DNA of 48,782 nt from Actinospineispora spinosispora DSM 44797 (GCF_000429025.1 NZ_KE386837.1:24010-72791); one strand, 5' to 3'; positions 7,857-16,402 are shown, numbered from the stretch's first letter. Translations and numbers: made by a program. The notes: a model not told the origin generated them from the sequence alone.

Positions 7857-8641
7857 GAAGGAACCTGGGGTTGACCGTCGGTGCGGTGGCGGCCGCGGCG
7901 CTGCTCGCCGGATGTGGCGGAGGCGGCGGTTCGCAGCCGGCTCCGTCGAGTGCCCCCTCCGGTGACCAGACGCTCACGGTGTCCGCCGCCGCGTCGCTGA
8001 CCGACGTGTTCAACGGGCTGGAGAAGCAGTTCGAGCAGCAGAACCCGGGCGTCGACGTCCGGCTGAACTACGGCGGCTCGTCCGACCTCGCCCAGCAGAT
8101 CGTGAACGGGGCGCCCGCCGACGTGTTCGCCGCCGCGAACACCTCGACGATGGACACCGTGTCCAAGGCAGGTCTCACCGCCGGAACGCCGAGCGTGTTC
8201 GTCACCAACACGCTGCAGATCGCCGTCGCGCCGGGCGACCCGAAGAACATTCACACCTTCGCCGACCTCACCAAACCCGACCTGAAGGTCGTGGTCTGCG
8301 CGGACACGGTGCCGTGCGGTAGCGCGACCAAGCAGGTGGAGAAGGCCACCGGGGTCACGTTGAAGCCGGTCAGCAAGGAGTCCGACGTGCGGGCGGCGCT
8401 CACCAAGGTCAGCACCGGCGACGCGGACGCCGCGATGGTCTACGTGACCGACGTGAAGTCCTCGAACGGCAAGGTCCAGGGCGTGGACTTCCCCGAGGCC
8501 TCGAAGGCGATCAACAAGTATCCGATCGCCACCCTGAAGAACGCTCCCCACCCGGACCTGGCCGCGAAGTGGGTAGCCCTGGTGGAGGGCCCGGACGGCA
8601 AGAAGGCCCTCTCCGAAGCAGGCTTTGGCACCCCCTCGTGA
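7853..8641 (+). CDS. modA: molybdate ABC transporter substrate-binding lipoprotein
   Basis: The 262-aa protein starts with a lipoprotein signal peptide (AAALLAGC lipobox, Cys near residue 20), then a periplasmic-type binding fold opening with TVSAAASLTDVFNGL. That SAAASLT segment is the typical ModA oxyanion-binding loop; the GSATKQVEKATG and AAMVYVTD segments also fit. It delivers molybdate to ModBC at the membrane face. The ATG overlaps the upstream stop (ATGA), and GGAGGAG precedes it. The TGA stop (8639-8641) lies inside the terminal GTGAGTG of a 117-bp palindromic element. Confidence 0.96.
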   Translation: MRRNLGLTVGAVAAAALLAGCGGGGGSQPAPSSAPSGDQTLTVSAAASLTDVFNGLEKQFEQQNPGVDVRLNYGGSSDLAQQIVNGAPADVFAAANTSTMDTVSKAGLTAGTPSVFVTNTLQIAVAPGDPKNIHTFADLTKPDLKVVVCADTVPCGSATKQVEKATGVTLKPVSKESDVRAALTKVSTGDADAAMVYVTDVKSSNGKVQGVDFPEASKAINKYPIATLKNAPHPDLAAKWVALVEGPDGKKALSEAGFGTPS

Positions 8642-8754
8642 GTGGCGAGTGGTTCTACCCCGAAGGGGCGCCGAAGGCGTAGCAACCCTGAGCACTCACG
8701 ACACGCTTTTCGTCGTGAGTGCTCAGGGTTGCTATAGGACCACTCGCCACTCAC
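8638..8754 (+). repeat. 117-bp GTGAGTG compound palindrome (A)
   Basis: The order is: 20-nt outer arm GTGAGTGGCGAGTGGTTCTA, two 11-nt mini-hairpins (CCCCGAAGGGG and CGCCGAAGGCG), a 55-nt inner hairpin with loop GACACGCTTTTCGTC, and the second outer arm ending CACTCAC. It overlaps the modA stop codon. It faces element B, and the two bracket a spacer. Confidence 0.92.
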
Positions 8755-8851
8755 GGGCGACGGCGAAGCCGAGTTGCCTTGGAGGCGATCACGGCGTTCC
8801 CGGAGCCGTGGTCCCGACCGCCCGCACAGAGTGCGCGGCCTCAGGGTCCTC
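8755..8851. repeat. conserved spacer of composite element 1
   Basis: This 97-bp non-coding stretch separates elements A and B. Both of its ends match the spacer at 12098-12220 read on the other strand: GACGGCGAAGCCGAG near element A, and CCGTGGTCCCGACCGC plus AGAGTGCGC near element B. The third spacer (18396-18468) is related but shorter. Confidence 0.7.
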
Positions 8852-8914
8852 GTGAGTGCTGAGGCCGCCTCTAGCCTGCGGCGCCCCTTCGGGGTAGACG
8901 GCCTCGGCACTCAC
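8852..8914 (-). repeat. 63-bp derivative of the compound palindrome (B)
   Basis: It keeps both 20-nt outer arms (GTGAGTGCTGAGGCCGCC... and ...GGCCTCGGCACTCAC) and the mini-hairpin region (CCCCTTCGGGG) but lacks the inner hairpin. It is exactly 54 bp shorter than the 117-bp class. The GAGG just after it may serve as the modB ribosome binding site. Confidence 0.85.
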
Positions 8915-8924
8915 GAGGTGTGGG

Positions 8925-9725
8925 GTGGATAGGCATCGGGTCGGGGTCGGGCTGCCGGTGGCGCTGTGGGTCCCGGCGGTGTTGGCGTTCGCGTTGATCG
9001 CGTTGCCGGTCGTCGGGATGATCGTTCGCGCCGACCTCGCCGAGCTCCCGGCGCTGATCACCAGCGAGTCCGCGGTCGCGGCGCTGAAGCTGTCCCTGGA
9101 GACCGGCGCGCTCTCGACGCTGATCTGCCTCCTGCTGGGCGGCCCGCTGGCGGCGGTCCTGGCCCGGTCCCGTTCGGTGGTGGTGCGCTGGGCACGTCCG
9201 GTGGTCCTGTTGCCGTTGGTGCTGCCACCGGTGGTCGGCGGTCTCGCGTTGCTCTACACACTGGGCCGGACCGGCCCGGCCGGGAAGCTGCTGGACCTGT
9301 GGTTCGGCGTGACCGTTCCGTTCACCACCGCCGCGGTCGTGCTGGCCCAGACGTTCGTGTCGCTGCCCTTCCTCGTGGTCAGCCTGGAGGGCGCGCTGCG
9401 CACCGCGGGGGAGCGCTACGAGACGGTCGCGGCGACCCTCGGGGCTTCGCCGTTCACCGCGTTCCGCCGGGTGACCGTGCCGCTGGTGCTGCCCGGTCTC
9501 GGGTCGGGTCTGGTGCTGGCGTTCGCCAGGGCGCTGGGTGAGTTCGGCGCGACCGTGTCGTTCGCCGGCAGCCTGCAGGGCACCACACAGACGTTGCCGC
9601 TGCTCGTCTACCAGCAGCGGGAGGTCGACACCGACGGCGCGATCGCGCTGTCGCTCATGCTCGTGGTCGTCGCGGTGGTGGTGATCGCGGTGGCCCGCCC
9701 CCGCGCCGCCGAGGGGCTGAGATGA
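8925..9725 (+). CDS. modB: molybdate ABC transporter permease
   Basis: The 266-aa membrane protein has about six hydrophobic helices and the binding-protein-dependent permease (EAA) loop around ETVAATLGASPFTAFRRVTVPL, which contacts the ATPase. The end of that region (ALGEFGATVSFAGS) is typical of ModB/CysT-type permeases. The GTG at 8925 is preceded by GAGG (8915-8918), which abuts palindromic element B. It is separated from modA by 283 bp of palindromic elements, unusual inside an ABC operon, and overlaps modC by ATGA. Confidence 0.94.
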   Translation: MDRHRVGVGLPVALWVPAVLAFALIALPVVGMIVRADLAELPALITSESAVAALKLSLETGALSTLICLLLGGPLAAVLARSRSVVVRWARPVVLLPLVLPPVVGGLALLYTLGRTGPAGKLLDLWFGVTVPFTTAAVVLAQTFVSLPFLVVSLEGALRTAGERYETVAATLGASPFTAFRRVTVPLVLPGLGSGLVLAFARALGEFGATVSFAGSLQGTTQTLPLLVYQQREVDTDGAIALSLMLVVVAVVVIAVARPRAAEGLR

Positions 9726-10834
9726 CCTATCTCGAGCTGACGGCGACCGTCGCGCGCCGCGAGTTCACCCTCGACGTGTCGCTGTCGGTGGCGCGCGGCG
9801 AGATCGTCGCGATCCTCGGGCCGAACGGCGCGGGCAAGTCCACGCTGCTCGGGGTGCTGGCCGGACTGCTGCATCCGGACGTCGGCCGCGTCGAGCTGGA
9901 CGGCAGGTTGCTCACCGACACGGCGACCGGTGTGCACATCCCGGCGCACCGGCGTGACGTCGGTTTGCTCGCCCAGCAGGCGCTGCTGTTCCCGCACCTG
10001 AGCGCCGCCGCGAACGTGGCGTTCGGACCGAGGTGCCACGGCCTCGGACGGCGCGAGGCCGCCCGTATGGCCGCGCACTGGCTCGCCGAGGTCGAGGCGA
10101 GTGCGCTCGCCGCCCGCAGGCCCGCGCAGCTGTCCGGCGGTCAGGCCCAGCGGGTCGCGCTGGCCAGGGCGTTGGCCGGTGAGCCGAAGCTGCTGTTGCT
10201 CGACGAACCGCTGGCCGCGCTCGACATCGACGCTGGCCCGACGATGAGGTCGCTGCTGCGCAGGGTGGTCCGTGCCGGTGCCGGGACGACCGCTCTGCTG
10301 GTCACCCACGACGTGCTCGATGCGCTGGTCCTGGCGGACCGGGTCATCGTGCTGACCGACGGAACCGTGGTCGAGCAGGGCCAGACCCGAGATGTGCTGA
10401 CCCGGCCGCGCAGCCCGTTCGCCGCGCGGATCGCCGGGTTGAACCTGGTCTCCGGCGTCACCGCGCCCGGCGGCCTGCGTACGCCCGAGGGCACGCTGGT
10501 GTCCGGTGAGGTCTCCGGGACGGCGGCCGACGGAGCCCCCGCCGTCGCGGTGTTCCCCCCGTCGGCGGTGGCGGTCTTCCGGGAGCGTCCGGTCGGCAGC
10601 CCGCGCAACGTGCTGGCCGTCCGGTTGGCCGGACTGGAACCGCGCGGTGGGCTGGTCCGGCTACGGGCGGGTGCGATCGACGGCGGCCCGAGCTGGCTGA
10701 TGGGGCTGGCCGCCGATGTGACACCGGCGGCGGTCGCCGATCTCGGGCCCGACGGTGGGGCACTGGCGCCGGGCGCGCAGCTGTGGTTCGCGGTCAAGGC
10801 CACCGAGGTGAAGGTGCACCCCGCGGCTCGTTGA
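9722..10834 (+). CDS. modC: molybdate ABC transporter ATP-binding protein
   Basis: The 370-aa ATPase has Walker A (GPNGAGKST), signature LSGGQAQRVALARAL, Walker B (LLLLDEPLAALD) and the switch His (LLVTHD). A C-terminal TOBE/Mop-like region (about residues 235-365) may bind oxyanion and regulate transport, as in ModC. It energises molybdate import through ModB. ATG 9722 overlaps the modB stop. The mod genes close here, followed by 168 bp of promoter-like DNA before the subtilase. Confidence 0.94.
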   Translation: MTYLELTATVARREFTLDVSLSVARGEIVAILGPNGAGKSTLLGVLAGLLHPDVGRVELDGRLLTDTATGVHIPAHRRDVGLLAQQALLFPHLSAAANVAFGPRCHGLGRREAARMAAHWLAEVEASALAARRPAQLSGGQAQRVALARALAGEPKLLLLDEPLAALDIDAGPTMRSLLRRVVRAGAGTTALLVTHDVLDALVLADRVIVLTDGTVVEQGQTRDVLTRPRSPFAARIAGLNLVSGVTAPGGLRTPEGTLVSGEVSGTAADGAPAVAVFPPSAVAVFRERPVGSPRNVLAVRLAGLEPRGGLVRLRAGAIDGGPSWLMGLAADVTPAAVADLGPDGGALAPGAQLWFAVKATEVKVHPAAR

Positions 10835-11002
10835 TCTCGAACGGGTGACTCTCCCGCGACGCGATTGCTTGCATCCCGGAACTTCCCTGAAGGATCACTA
10901 GAGTGAGTTTCGTGATCACTCTTAGCGACATAATCGCGTCCAATACACCACTAGTAGAACTTTAGTCACTTCGGTGTTCGCTTTTAACCTGAGGTCGGCT
11001 CA
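10835..11002. promoter_or_regulatory. AT-richer promoter region of the subtilase gene
   Basis: The 168-bp gap is clearly less GC-rich than its surroundings from about 10900 to 10990 and carries GAGG (10991-10994) 8 nt before the GTG start at 11003. A promoter is expected here, but no single -35/-10 pair stands out. No gene is seen. Confidence 0.4.
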
Positions 11003-11974
11003 GTGAAGTCGCGCTCAGTGACCATTCCAAGGGCCGCCGTGACGCTGGCGGTCCTGCTCGGCGCGCTCGTCGGGTCGCCGGCCACGCCGGTCCTGGCCGT
11101 CGGTTCCAGCCCGTTGGAGACCCCGGAAGCCGATGCGGTCCAGCAGAACCCGGTCAACTGGGGACTCGACCGCATCGACCAGCGTGAACTCCCGCTGTCC
11201 GGCAGCTACACGGCAAGCGCGACCGGCGCTGGCGTCAACATCTACGTGCTGGACACCGGCATCGACGCGACGCATCCCGACTTCAGCGGCCGGGTCGAGT
11301 TCGATGCGAACTTCGCCGGCGGCCCCAGCGGCGACTGCGGCAAACACGGCACGGTCGTGGCCGGCATCGCCGCGTCGGACACCTACGGCGTGGCGAAACA
11401 GGCGCTCCTGCACGACGTCAAGGTCCTGGACTGCAAGGGCAACGGGAAGCTGCCGAACCTGATCAGAGGCGTGCGCTGGGTGACCGACCACGCCGAGCAC
11501 CCCGCGGTGGCCGTGCTGTCCTGGCGCTACGACCAGGCCCCGTCGCAGGAACTGACCGACGCCGTCGACGACCTCGCCCGGTCCGGGGTGTTCGTCGCGG
11601 CCTCGGCGGGGAACACGGGGAAGAACTCGTGCAACGTCGCCCCCCGGGACGCCCCCGACGTCCTGGTCGTTGCCAACTCCACGAAGACCGACGGCCGCAG
11701 CCCGACCTCCAGCACCGGCGACTGCGTCTCGCTGTACGCGCCCGGCAGCGCGATCATCTCCACGGTGCCCGGTGGCGGCACGGCGTCCTACTCCGGAACG
11801 TCGATGTCGGCGCCGTTCGCGGCGGGTGTGGCGGCCCTGTACAAGCAGGTCTACGGCGACGCGTCCTCGGCGACGGTGAAGGCCTGGATGATCGAACAGG
11901 CAACCCCGGACGTGATCAAGGGCGGCTCAGTAGGAGGAACCCCGAACCTGTTGCTGTACACAGGAGGCCTCTAA
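11003..11974 (+). CDS. secreted S8 family serine peptidase (subtilisin-like)
   Basis: The 323-aa protein has a Sec signal peptide (about residues 1-33) and then a short proregion rather than a full I9 domain. The catalytic triad is Asp84 (YVLDTGIDATHPD), His115 (CGKHGTVVAGI) and Ser267 (SGTSMSAPFAAG), as in proteinase K-like subtilases. Cysteine pairs (DCGKH, DCKG, SCNVAP, DCVS) suggest disulfides, typical of secreted actinomycete forms. A GTG at 11018 is an alternative start. It is monocistronic and followed after 6 bp by 117-bp palindrome C. Confidence 0.94.
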   Translation: MKSRSVTIPRAAVTLAVLLGALVGSPATPVLAVGSSPLETPEADAVQQNPVNWGLDRIDQRELPLSGSYTASATGAGVNIYVLDTGIDATHPDFSGRVEFDANFAGGPSGDCGKHGTVVAGIAASDTYGVAKQALLHDVKVLDCKGNGKLPNLIRGVRWVTDHAEHPAVAVLSWRYDQAPSQELTDAVDDLARSGVFVAASAGNTGKNSCNVAPRDAPDVLVVANSTKTDGRSPTSSTGDCVSLYAPGSAIISTVPGGGTASYSGTSMSAPFAAGVAALYKQVYGDASSATVKAWMIEQATPDVIKGGSVGGTPNLLLYTGGL

Positions 11975-11980
11975 CCCCTC

Positions 11981-12097
11981 GTGAGTGATGAGGGCGTCTA
12001 CCCCGCAGGGGCCGCGAAGCGGTAGCCGCTCTGGGCACTCACGACACGCTTTTCGTTGTGAGGGCCCAGGGCGGCTATAGGCGCCCTCATCACTCAC
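11981..12097 (+). repeat. 117-bp GTGAGTG compound palindrome (C)
   Basis: It has the same plan and length as element A with different arms. The outer arms are GTGAGTGATGAGGGCGTCTA and TAGGCGCCCTCATCACTCAC. The mini-hairpins are CCCCGCAGGGG and CCGCGAAGCGG, and the inner loop is GACACGCTTTTCGTT. It follows the subtilase stop by 6 bp. Confidence 0.92.
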
Positions 12098-12220
12098 GAG
12101 GGACCCCGGGGCAGCGCACTCTCGGCACGCGGTCGGGACCACGGCGCCCGTGCCCGGCTTAGCCCGTACCCGGCTTAGCCCGTGCCCGGCTTCAAGGCAT
12201 CTCGGCTTCGCCGTCGACTC
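12098..12220. repeat. conserved spacer of composite element 2
   Basis: The 123-bp spacer lies between elements C and D. Read on the minus strand it matches the spacer of composite 1 at both ends, so composite 2 is inverted relative to composite 1. It contains nearly three copies of a 16-bp unit (12147-12192), which accounts for its extra length. Confidence 0.7.
12147..12192 (+). repeat. 16-bp tandem repeat, about 2.9 copies
   Basis: The unit CCCGTGCCCGGCTTAG is repeated with one substitution in the second copy and an incomplete third. It sits within spacer 2 and probably arose by slippage. Copy number may differ between strains. Confidence 0.8.
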
Positions 12221-12337
12221 GTGAGTGGCAAGGGCGCCTATAGGCGCCCGGAGCACTCACGACGGAAAAGCTGTCGTGAGTGCTCCGAGCGCCTACGCCT
12301 TCGGCGCCGCTCCGCGGTAGACGCCCTTGCCACTCAC
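12221..12337 (-). repeat. 117-bp GTGAGTG compound palindrome (D)
   Basis: This is an inverted copy: outer arm GTGAGTGGCAAGGGCGCCTA, inner hairpin, mini-hairpins CGCCTTCGGCG and CCGCTCCGCGG, then outer arm TAGACGCCCTTGCCACTCAC. It faces element C. Its right end is 22 bp upstream of the MFS start codon. Confidence 0.92.
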
Positions 12338-12359
12338 GAAATGGGGGCACAATGCAGCG

Positions 12360-13634
12360 GTGACGGTCACTGATGCCCCTCAGCTGAGGCGGGTTGCGCT
12401 TGCGAGCGCCGTCGGCACCACCATCGAGTGGTACGACTACTTCATCTACAGCACGGCCGCGGCCCTGGTCTTCGGCTCGCAGTTCTTCTCAACGCTGTCC
12501 CCGGCGTCCGGGACGCTGGCCGCGTTCGCCACGCTCGGCGTCGGGTTCCTGGCCCGCCCGATCGGCGGCATCCTGTGGGGACATTTCGGTGACCGCCTGG
12601 GCCGCAAAGGCATGCTGGTCGCCTCGCTGCTGCTCATGGGCCTGGCGACGGTCGGCGTCGGCCTGCTACCGACGTACGCCCAGATCGGGGTCTGGGCGCC
12701 GATCCTGCTGCTGGTGCTGCGGCTACTGCAGGGATTGTCGGCCGGCGGTGAGTGGGGCGGCGCCGCGCTCATGGCGGTCGAACACGCGCCGACCGGCAGG
12801 CGCGGCTGGTTCGGGTCGTTCGCCCAGATCGGGGTCCCGGCCGGGCTGATCCTGGCCCAGCTGGTGTTCTTCGTGATGAGCAACCTGGTCGACAAAGAGC
12901 AGTTCGCGGCGTGGGGCTGGCGGGTGCCGTTCCTGCTGAGCATCCTGCTGGTCGGCGTCGGTCTGGTGATCCGGTTGCGGATCGAGGAGAGCCCGGTGTT
13001 CCGTGCGCTGCGCGAGGAAAGCGCACGCAGCCGGGTCCCGGTGGTCGAGGTGCTGCGGGAGCGGCCGAAGGAGCTGCTGCTGGCCTCGGTCAGCTTCATC
13101 GCGAACACCGCGATCGGTTACGTCTTCCTGGCCTACCTGCTGTCCTACGGCACGAAGATCCTCGGTCTGAGCAACAACCTGATGCTGGTCATCGTGATCA
13201 TCGGCAGCGTGACCTGGCTGGCCGCCATCATGATCAGCGCGTCCTGGTCGGACCGGGTGGGGCGCAAACCGGTGTACCTGGTCGGTTCGGTGCTGCTCGC
13301 GGTGTGGGCGTTCCCGTTCTTCCTGCTGATCGACACGCGCAACGCGTTCTGGATGATCGTCGCGGTCGTGGTGCTGAACATCGGGCTCGGGGCCAGCTAC
13401 GGCCCGCAGTCGGCGTTGTTCGCCGGCATGTTCGAGCCGCGCTACCGCTACAGCGGCGCGTCGATCAGCTACGCGGTCGGTGCGGTCCTCGGTGGTGGCT
13501 TCGCCCCGTTGATCGCCACCGCGCTGCAGGCCCGCACCGAGACGTCGATGTCGGTGTCCGGCTACATGCTCCTGGTCGCGGTGATCAGCCTCGCCGCGGT
13601 CCTGGCCATCCGGGAGCCCCGCAACACCCCGTGA
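12360..13634 (+). CDS. MFS transporter, metabolite:H+ symporter (MHS) type
   Basis: The 424-aa membrane protein has about 12 helices. The N-terminal IEWYDYFIYSTAAALVF, the loop GHFGDRLGRKGMLV and the LRLLQGLSAGGEWGGAAL helix are typical of the MHS family (ShiA, ProP, citrate/alpha-ketoglutarate carriers). The substrate is probably an organic acid or osmolyte but cannot be fixed. The GTG at 12360 is chosen because upstream codons run back into palindrome D and the family motif begins soon after. The TGA stop (13632-13634) is inside 40-bp palindrome S2. Confidence 0.92.
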   Translation: MTVTDAPQLRRVALASAVGTTIEWYDYFIYSTAAALVFGSQFFSTLSPASGTLAAFATLGVGFLARPIGGILWGHFGDRLGRKGMLVASLLLMGLATVGVGLLPTYAQIGVWAPILLLVLRLLQGLSAGGEWGGAALMAVEHAPTGRRGWFGSFAQIGVPAGLILAQLVFFVMSNLVDKEQFAAWGWRVPFLLSILLVGVGLVIRLRIEESPVFRALREESARSRVPVVEVLRERPKELLLASVSFIANTAIGYVFLAYLLSYGTKILGLSNNLMLVIVIIGSVTWLAAIMISASWSDRVGRKPVYLVGSVLLAVWAFPFFLLIDTRNAFWMIVAVVVLNIGLGASYGPQSALFAGMFEPRYRYSGASISYAVGAVLGGGFAPLIATALQARTETSMSVSGYMLLVAVISLAAVLAIREPRNTP

Positions 13635-13670
13635 GTGAGTTGGGCTGCCCCAGCAGCCCAACTCACTCAC
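13631..13670. repeat. 40-bp GTGAGTG palindrome (S2)
   Basis: The arms start GTGAGTGAGTTGGGCTGC and pair over 18 bp. The convergent MFS gene and alpha/beta hydrolase gene both take their TGA stop codons from the two GTGAGTG ends (13632-13634, and 13667-13669 on the minus strand). Confidence 0.92.
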
Positions 13671-14470
13671 GGGGTCTGAGCCGCGAACTTGAGCAGGTCG
13701 GCGGTGAGCTGCCGCTGGTGCGTCACGTACAGGCCGTGCGGGCCGCCGGCGTAGATCTCGAGCCGGCTGTCCGGGATCAGCTCGGACGTGGGCTGCCCGG
13801 TGATCTCCAGCGGGGTGGACTCGTCCCGGTCGCCGTGGATCACCAGCACGGGCACGTCGACGCGGGACAGCTCCGCGGTGACGTCGGTACCGGTGCCTGC
13901 CCGCTGACACGCCATCAGCACCTCGAGCGGAGTGCGCAGCATGGTGGCCATCTGGTCGTCGGCGAGCGCGTCGGACACCCCGGAGTCCGGCATGGCGAAG
14001 TAGCCCTCGCGGCGCGTGCTGAACCACAGCGGCCGCTCCGCCGCGATCTCGGCAAGGAACGCCTCGTAGTTCTCCTCGCCGACGACCCCGCGCACGTACG
14101 GCGTGACCCCCGCCAGGTAGACGGCCCTGCTGACGCGTGCGCTGCCGTGCCTGCTCAGGTACCGGGTGATCTCCGCGCAGCCCATGCTGTGCGCGACCAG
14201 GGTGATCTCGCTCAGGTCGAGGTGCTCGACGAGCGCGGCGAGGTCGTCGGCGAGGGTGTCCAGGTCGTAGCCGGCGCCCGGCTCGTCGGAGCGGCCGTGG
14301 CCCCGGCGGTCCATCGCCACGACCCGGTGTCCGGCGGCGATGAGCGCCGGCACCTGGTACTCCCACATGCTGGAGTCGATGGCCCACGAGTGGACCAGCA
14401 GGATCGCGGGCCCCTCGCCGAGGTCCTTGTAGTAGAAGCGGATGCCCTGGCTGTTCTCGAAGTAGGTCAT
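13667..14470 (-). CDS. alpha/beta hydrolase (haloperoxidase/esterase type)
   Basis: The 267-aa protein has the alpha/beta hydrolase core. The oxyanion region is VHSWAIDSSMW, the strand motif DRRGHGRSDEP follows, and the nucleophile elbow is AHSMGCAE (Ser about residue 95). The acid is in VIHGDRDESTP and the catalytic His in GGPHGLYVTH. This pattern is shared by non-heme chloroperoxidases and esterases, so the substrate is open. It is divergent from an acyl-CoA synthetase gene. Its stop lies within palindrome S2. Confidence 0.92.
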   Translation of the reverse strand: MTYFENSQGIRFYYKDLGEGPAILLVHSWAIDSSMWEYQVPALIAAGHRVVAMDRRGHGRSDEPGAGYDLDTLADDLAALVEHLDLSEITLVAHSMGCAEITRYLSRHGSARVSRAVYLAGVTPYVRGVVGEENYEAFLAEIAAERPLWFSTRREGYFAMPDSGVSDALADDQMATMLRTPLEVLMACQRAGTGTDVTAELSRVDVPVLVIHGDRDESTPLEITGQPTSELIPDSRLEIYAGGPHGLYVTHQRQLTADLLKFAAQTP

Positions 14471-14479
14471 GGCAAGGAC

Positions 14480-14511
14480 GGTAATCCGCGGACGTCATCG
14501 AATCGATTACC
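14480..14511. promoter_or_regulatory. inverted repeat in hydrolase/synthetase divergent promoter
   Basis: GGTAATC (14480-14486) and GATTACC (14505-14511) form a 7-bp dyad around an inner ATCGAATCGAT palindrome, 10 bp upstream of the hydrolase start. It could bind a regulator of either gene. None is encoded alongside. Confidence 0.4.
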
Positions 14512-14629
14512 TCTCGGGTAAGTGATCCACTGAAGATTCCGGTTGTGAGACGAACCCTGGCGAACTGGGTGCTCCTGCAAGAGGATGTGGCTCGACTGTC
14601 CCTACCCCACACTGTTGTGAGGAGCTGAC

Positions 14630-16279
14630 GTGGTGGTTCCCGTCCCCGCTGTGCCGTCGTACGCCTCGGGTATCTCCGATACCCCGCTGCTCGGAGACAC
14701 CATCGGCGACAACCTCGACCGCACCGCCGCACGCTTCGGCGACCGCGACGCGCTCGTCGAGATGGCCAGCGGGCGGCGGTGGACCTACCGGGAGTTCGTC
14801 GCGGACGTCGACGCGCTCGCACTGGGCATGATCGACGCCGGGCTGGTCAAAGGTGACCGGGTGGGCATCTGGGCGCCCAACCAGGCCGAGTGGACGCTGA
14901 CCCAGTACGCCACGGCGAAGCTCGGCATCATCCTGGTCAACATCAACCCGTCCTACCGCACTCACGAGCTGGAGTACGTGCTCAACCAGGCCGGCGTGCG
15001 CATGCTGGTCGCGGCGCCGAGCTTCAAGACCTCCGACTACGCGGCCATGGTCGAGGAGGTCAGGCCGCGCTGCGAGGCGCTGGAGCGCGTGGTGCTGCTC
15101 GGCTCACCGCAGTGGCGGGAGCTGGCGACCGGCTCGACGGGTGTCCGGCCGGAACGGCTGGCCGAGGTCGCGGAGACGCTGAGCGCGGACGACGCGATCA
15201 ACATCCAGTACACCTCCGGCACCACCGGGTTCCCCAAGGGCGCCACGCTCAGCCACCACAACATCCTCAACAACGGCTACTTCGTCGGCGAGACCCTCGG
15301 CTACACCGAGGAGGACCGGATCTGCATCCCGGTGCCCTTCTACCACTGCTTCGGCATGGTCATGGGCAACCTGGCGGCCACCTCGCACGGCTCCGTGATG
15401 GTCATCCCGGCGGCCGGCTTCGACCCGGAGCTGACGTTGAAGGCCGTGGAGGCCGAACGCGCGACGTCGCTGTACGGCGTGCCGACCATGTTCATCGCCG
15501 AGCTCGGCCTCGCGGACTTCGAGTCCTACGACCTGTCCTCGCTGCGCACCGGTGTCATGGCCGGGTCGCCGTGTCCGGTCGAGGTGATGAAGCAGGTCAT
15601 CTCGCGGATGGGCATGTCGGAGGTGCAGATCTGCTACGGCATGACCGAGACCTCGCCGGTGTCCACCCAGACCCGCGCGGACGACTCGCTGGAACGGCGG
15701 GTGTCCACCGTCGGCCGGGTGCTCCCGCACATCGAGAGCAAGATCATTGACCCGGCGACCGGTCTGACCGTGCCCCGGGGCACCGCCGGCGAGCTGTGCA
15801 CCAGGGGCTACTCGGTGATGCTCGGCTACTGGGGCCAGCCGGACAAGACCGCCGAGGTCATCGACGCCGCCCGCTGGATGCACACCGGCGACCTCGGCGT
15901 GATGGACGAGGAGAGCTACGTCAACATCACCGGACGGATCAAGGACATGGTCATCCGGGGCGGCGAGAACATCTACCCGCGCGAGATCGAGGAGTTCCTC
16001 TACACCCACCCCGACGTACTGGACGCCCAGGTCGTGGGCGTTCCGGACGCCAAGTACGGCGAGGAGCTGTGCGCCTGGATCCGGATGCGCCCCGGTGCCG
16101 AGCCGCTCACGTCGGAGGCGGTGCGCGAGTTCGCCACCGGCAAGCTCGCGCACTACAAGATCCCCCGGTACGTGCAGATCGTCGAGGAGTTCCCGATGAC
16201 CGTGACCGGCAAGGTCCGCAAGGTCGAGATGCGCGAACGGTCCGTCGAGCTGCTCGGTCTGGAACAGGTCGTGTCCTGA
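14630..16279 (+). CDS. fatty acyl-CoA synthetase (AMP-binding, FadD-like)
   Basis: The 549-aa adenylate-forming enzyme activates a carboxylic acid with ATP and CoA. The P-loop motif is YTSGTTGFPKGATLSHHN. The substrate-pocket segment is CYGMTETSPVSTQT, with MHTGDLG for the ATP ribose contact, the hinge GRIKDMVIRGGENIYPREIEE, and the C-terminal lysine in TVTGKVRK. It resembles medium-chain FadD/FadK-type synthetases; the true substrate is unknown. The GTG at 14630 has GAGGAG 6 nt upstream. It may work with the nearby acyl-CoA dehydrogenase, though they are 7 kb apart. Confidence 0.94.
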   Translation: MVVPVPAVPSYASGISDTPLLGDTIGDNLDRTAARFGDRDALVEMASGRRWTYREFVADVDALALGMIDAGLVKGDRVGIWAPNQAEWTLTQYATAKLGIILVNINPSYRTHELEYVLNQAGVRMLVAAPSFKTSDYAAMVEEVRPRCEALERVVLLGSPQWRELATGSTGVRPERLAEVAETLSADDAINIQYTSGTTGFPKGATLSHHNILNNGYFVGETLGYTEEDRICIPVPFYHCFGMVMGNLAATSHGSVMVIPAAGFDPELTLKAVEAERATSLYGVPTMFIAELGLADFESYDLSSLRTGVMAGSPCPVEVMKQVISRMGMSEVQICYGMTETSPVSTQTRADDSLERRVSTVGRVLPHIESKIIDPATGLTVPRGTAGELCTRGYSVMLGYWGQPDKTAEVIDAARWMHTGDLGVMDEESYVNITGRIKDMVIRGGENIYPREIEEFLYTHPDVLDAQVVGVPDAKYGEELCAWIRMRPGAEPLTSEAVREFATGKLAHYKIPRYVQIVEEFPMTVTGKVRKVEMRERSVELLGLEQVVS

Positions 16280-16375
16280 CCGTCCGGGGTTGCGGGCAGT
16301 GAGCGCGACGAAGCCGCGCGGGTGAACCGCGGATAACTACGGCGCGTCGAGTGCCTCTGGGGCTACGCTAGGGGG

Positions 16376-16402
16376 GCGCGTCCCGACGTTGCTCGGGGCG
16401 CG
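16376..16402. terminator. GC-rich hairpin upstream of the cold-shock gene
   Basis: GCGCGTCCCGA (16376-16386) pairs, with one bulge or mismatch, with TCGGGGCGCG (16393-16402) and is followed by TTCGTTGT. It is about 100 bp after the synthetase stop and could be its terminator or a 5'-leader structure of the next gene. Confidence 0.4.

Noticed and set aside
12723..14822. Very long minus-strand open frame of 699 codons
   Set aside because: It is an Arg/Gly/Pro-rich shadow frame caused by high GC opposite the MHS transporter and hydrolase genes.
14961..14970. CACTCACGAG inside the acyl-CoA synthetase gene
   Set aside because: A lone 7-bp match in coding sequence without a palindrome; chance.
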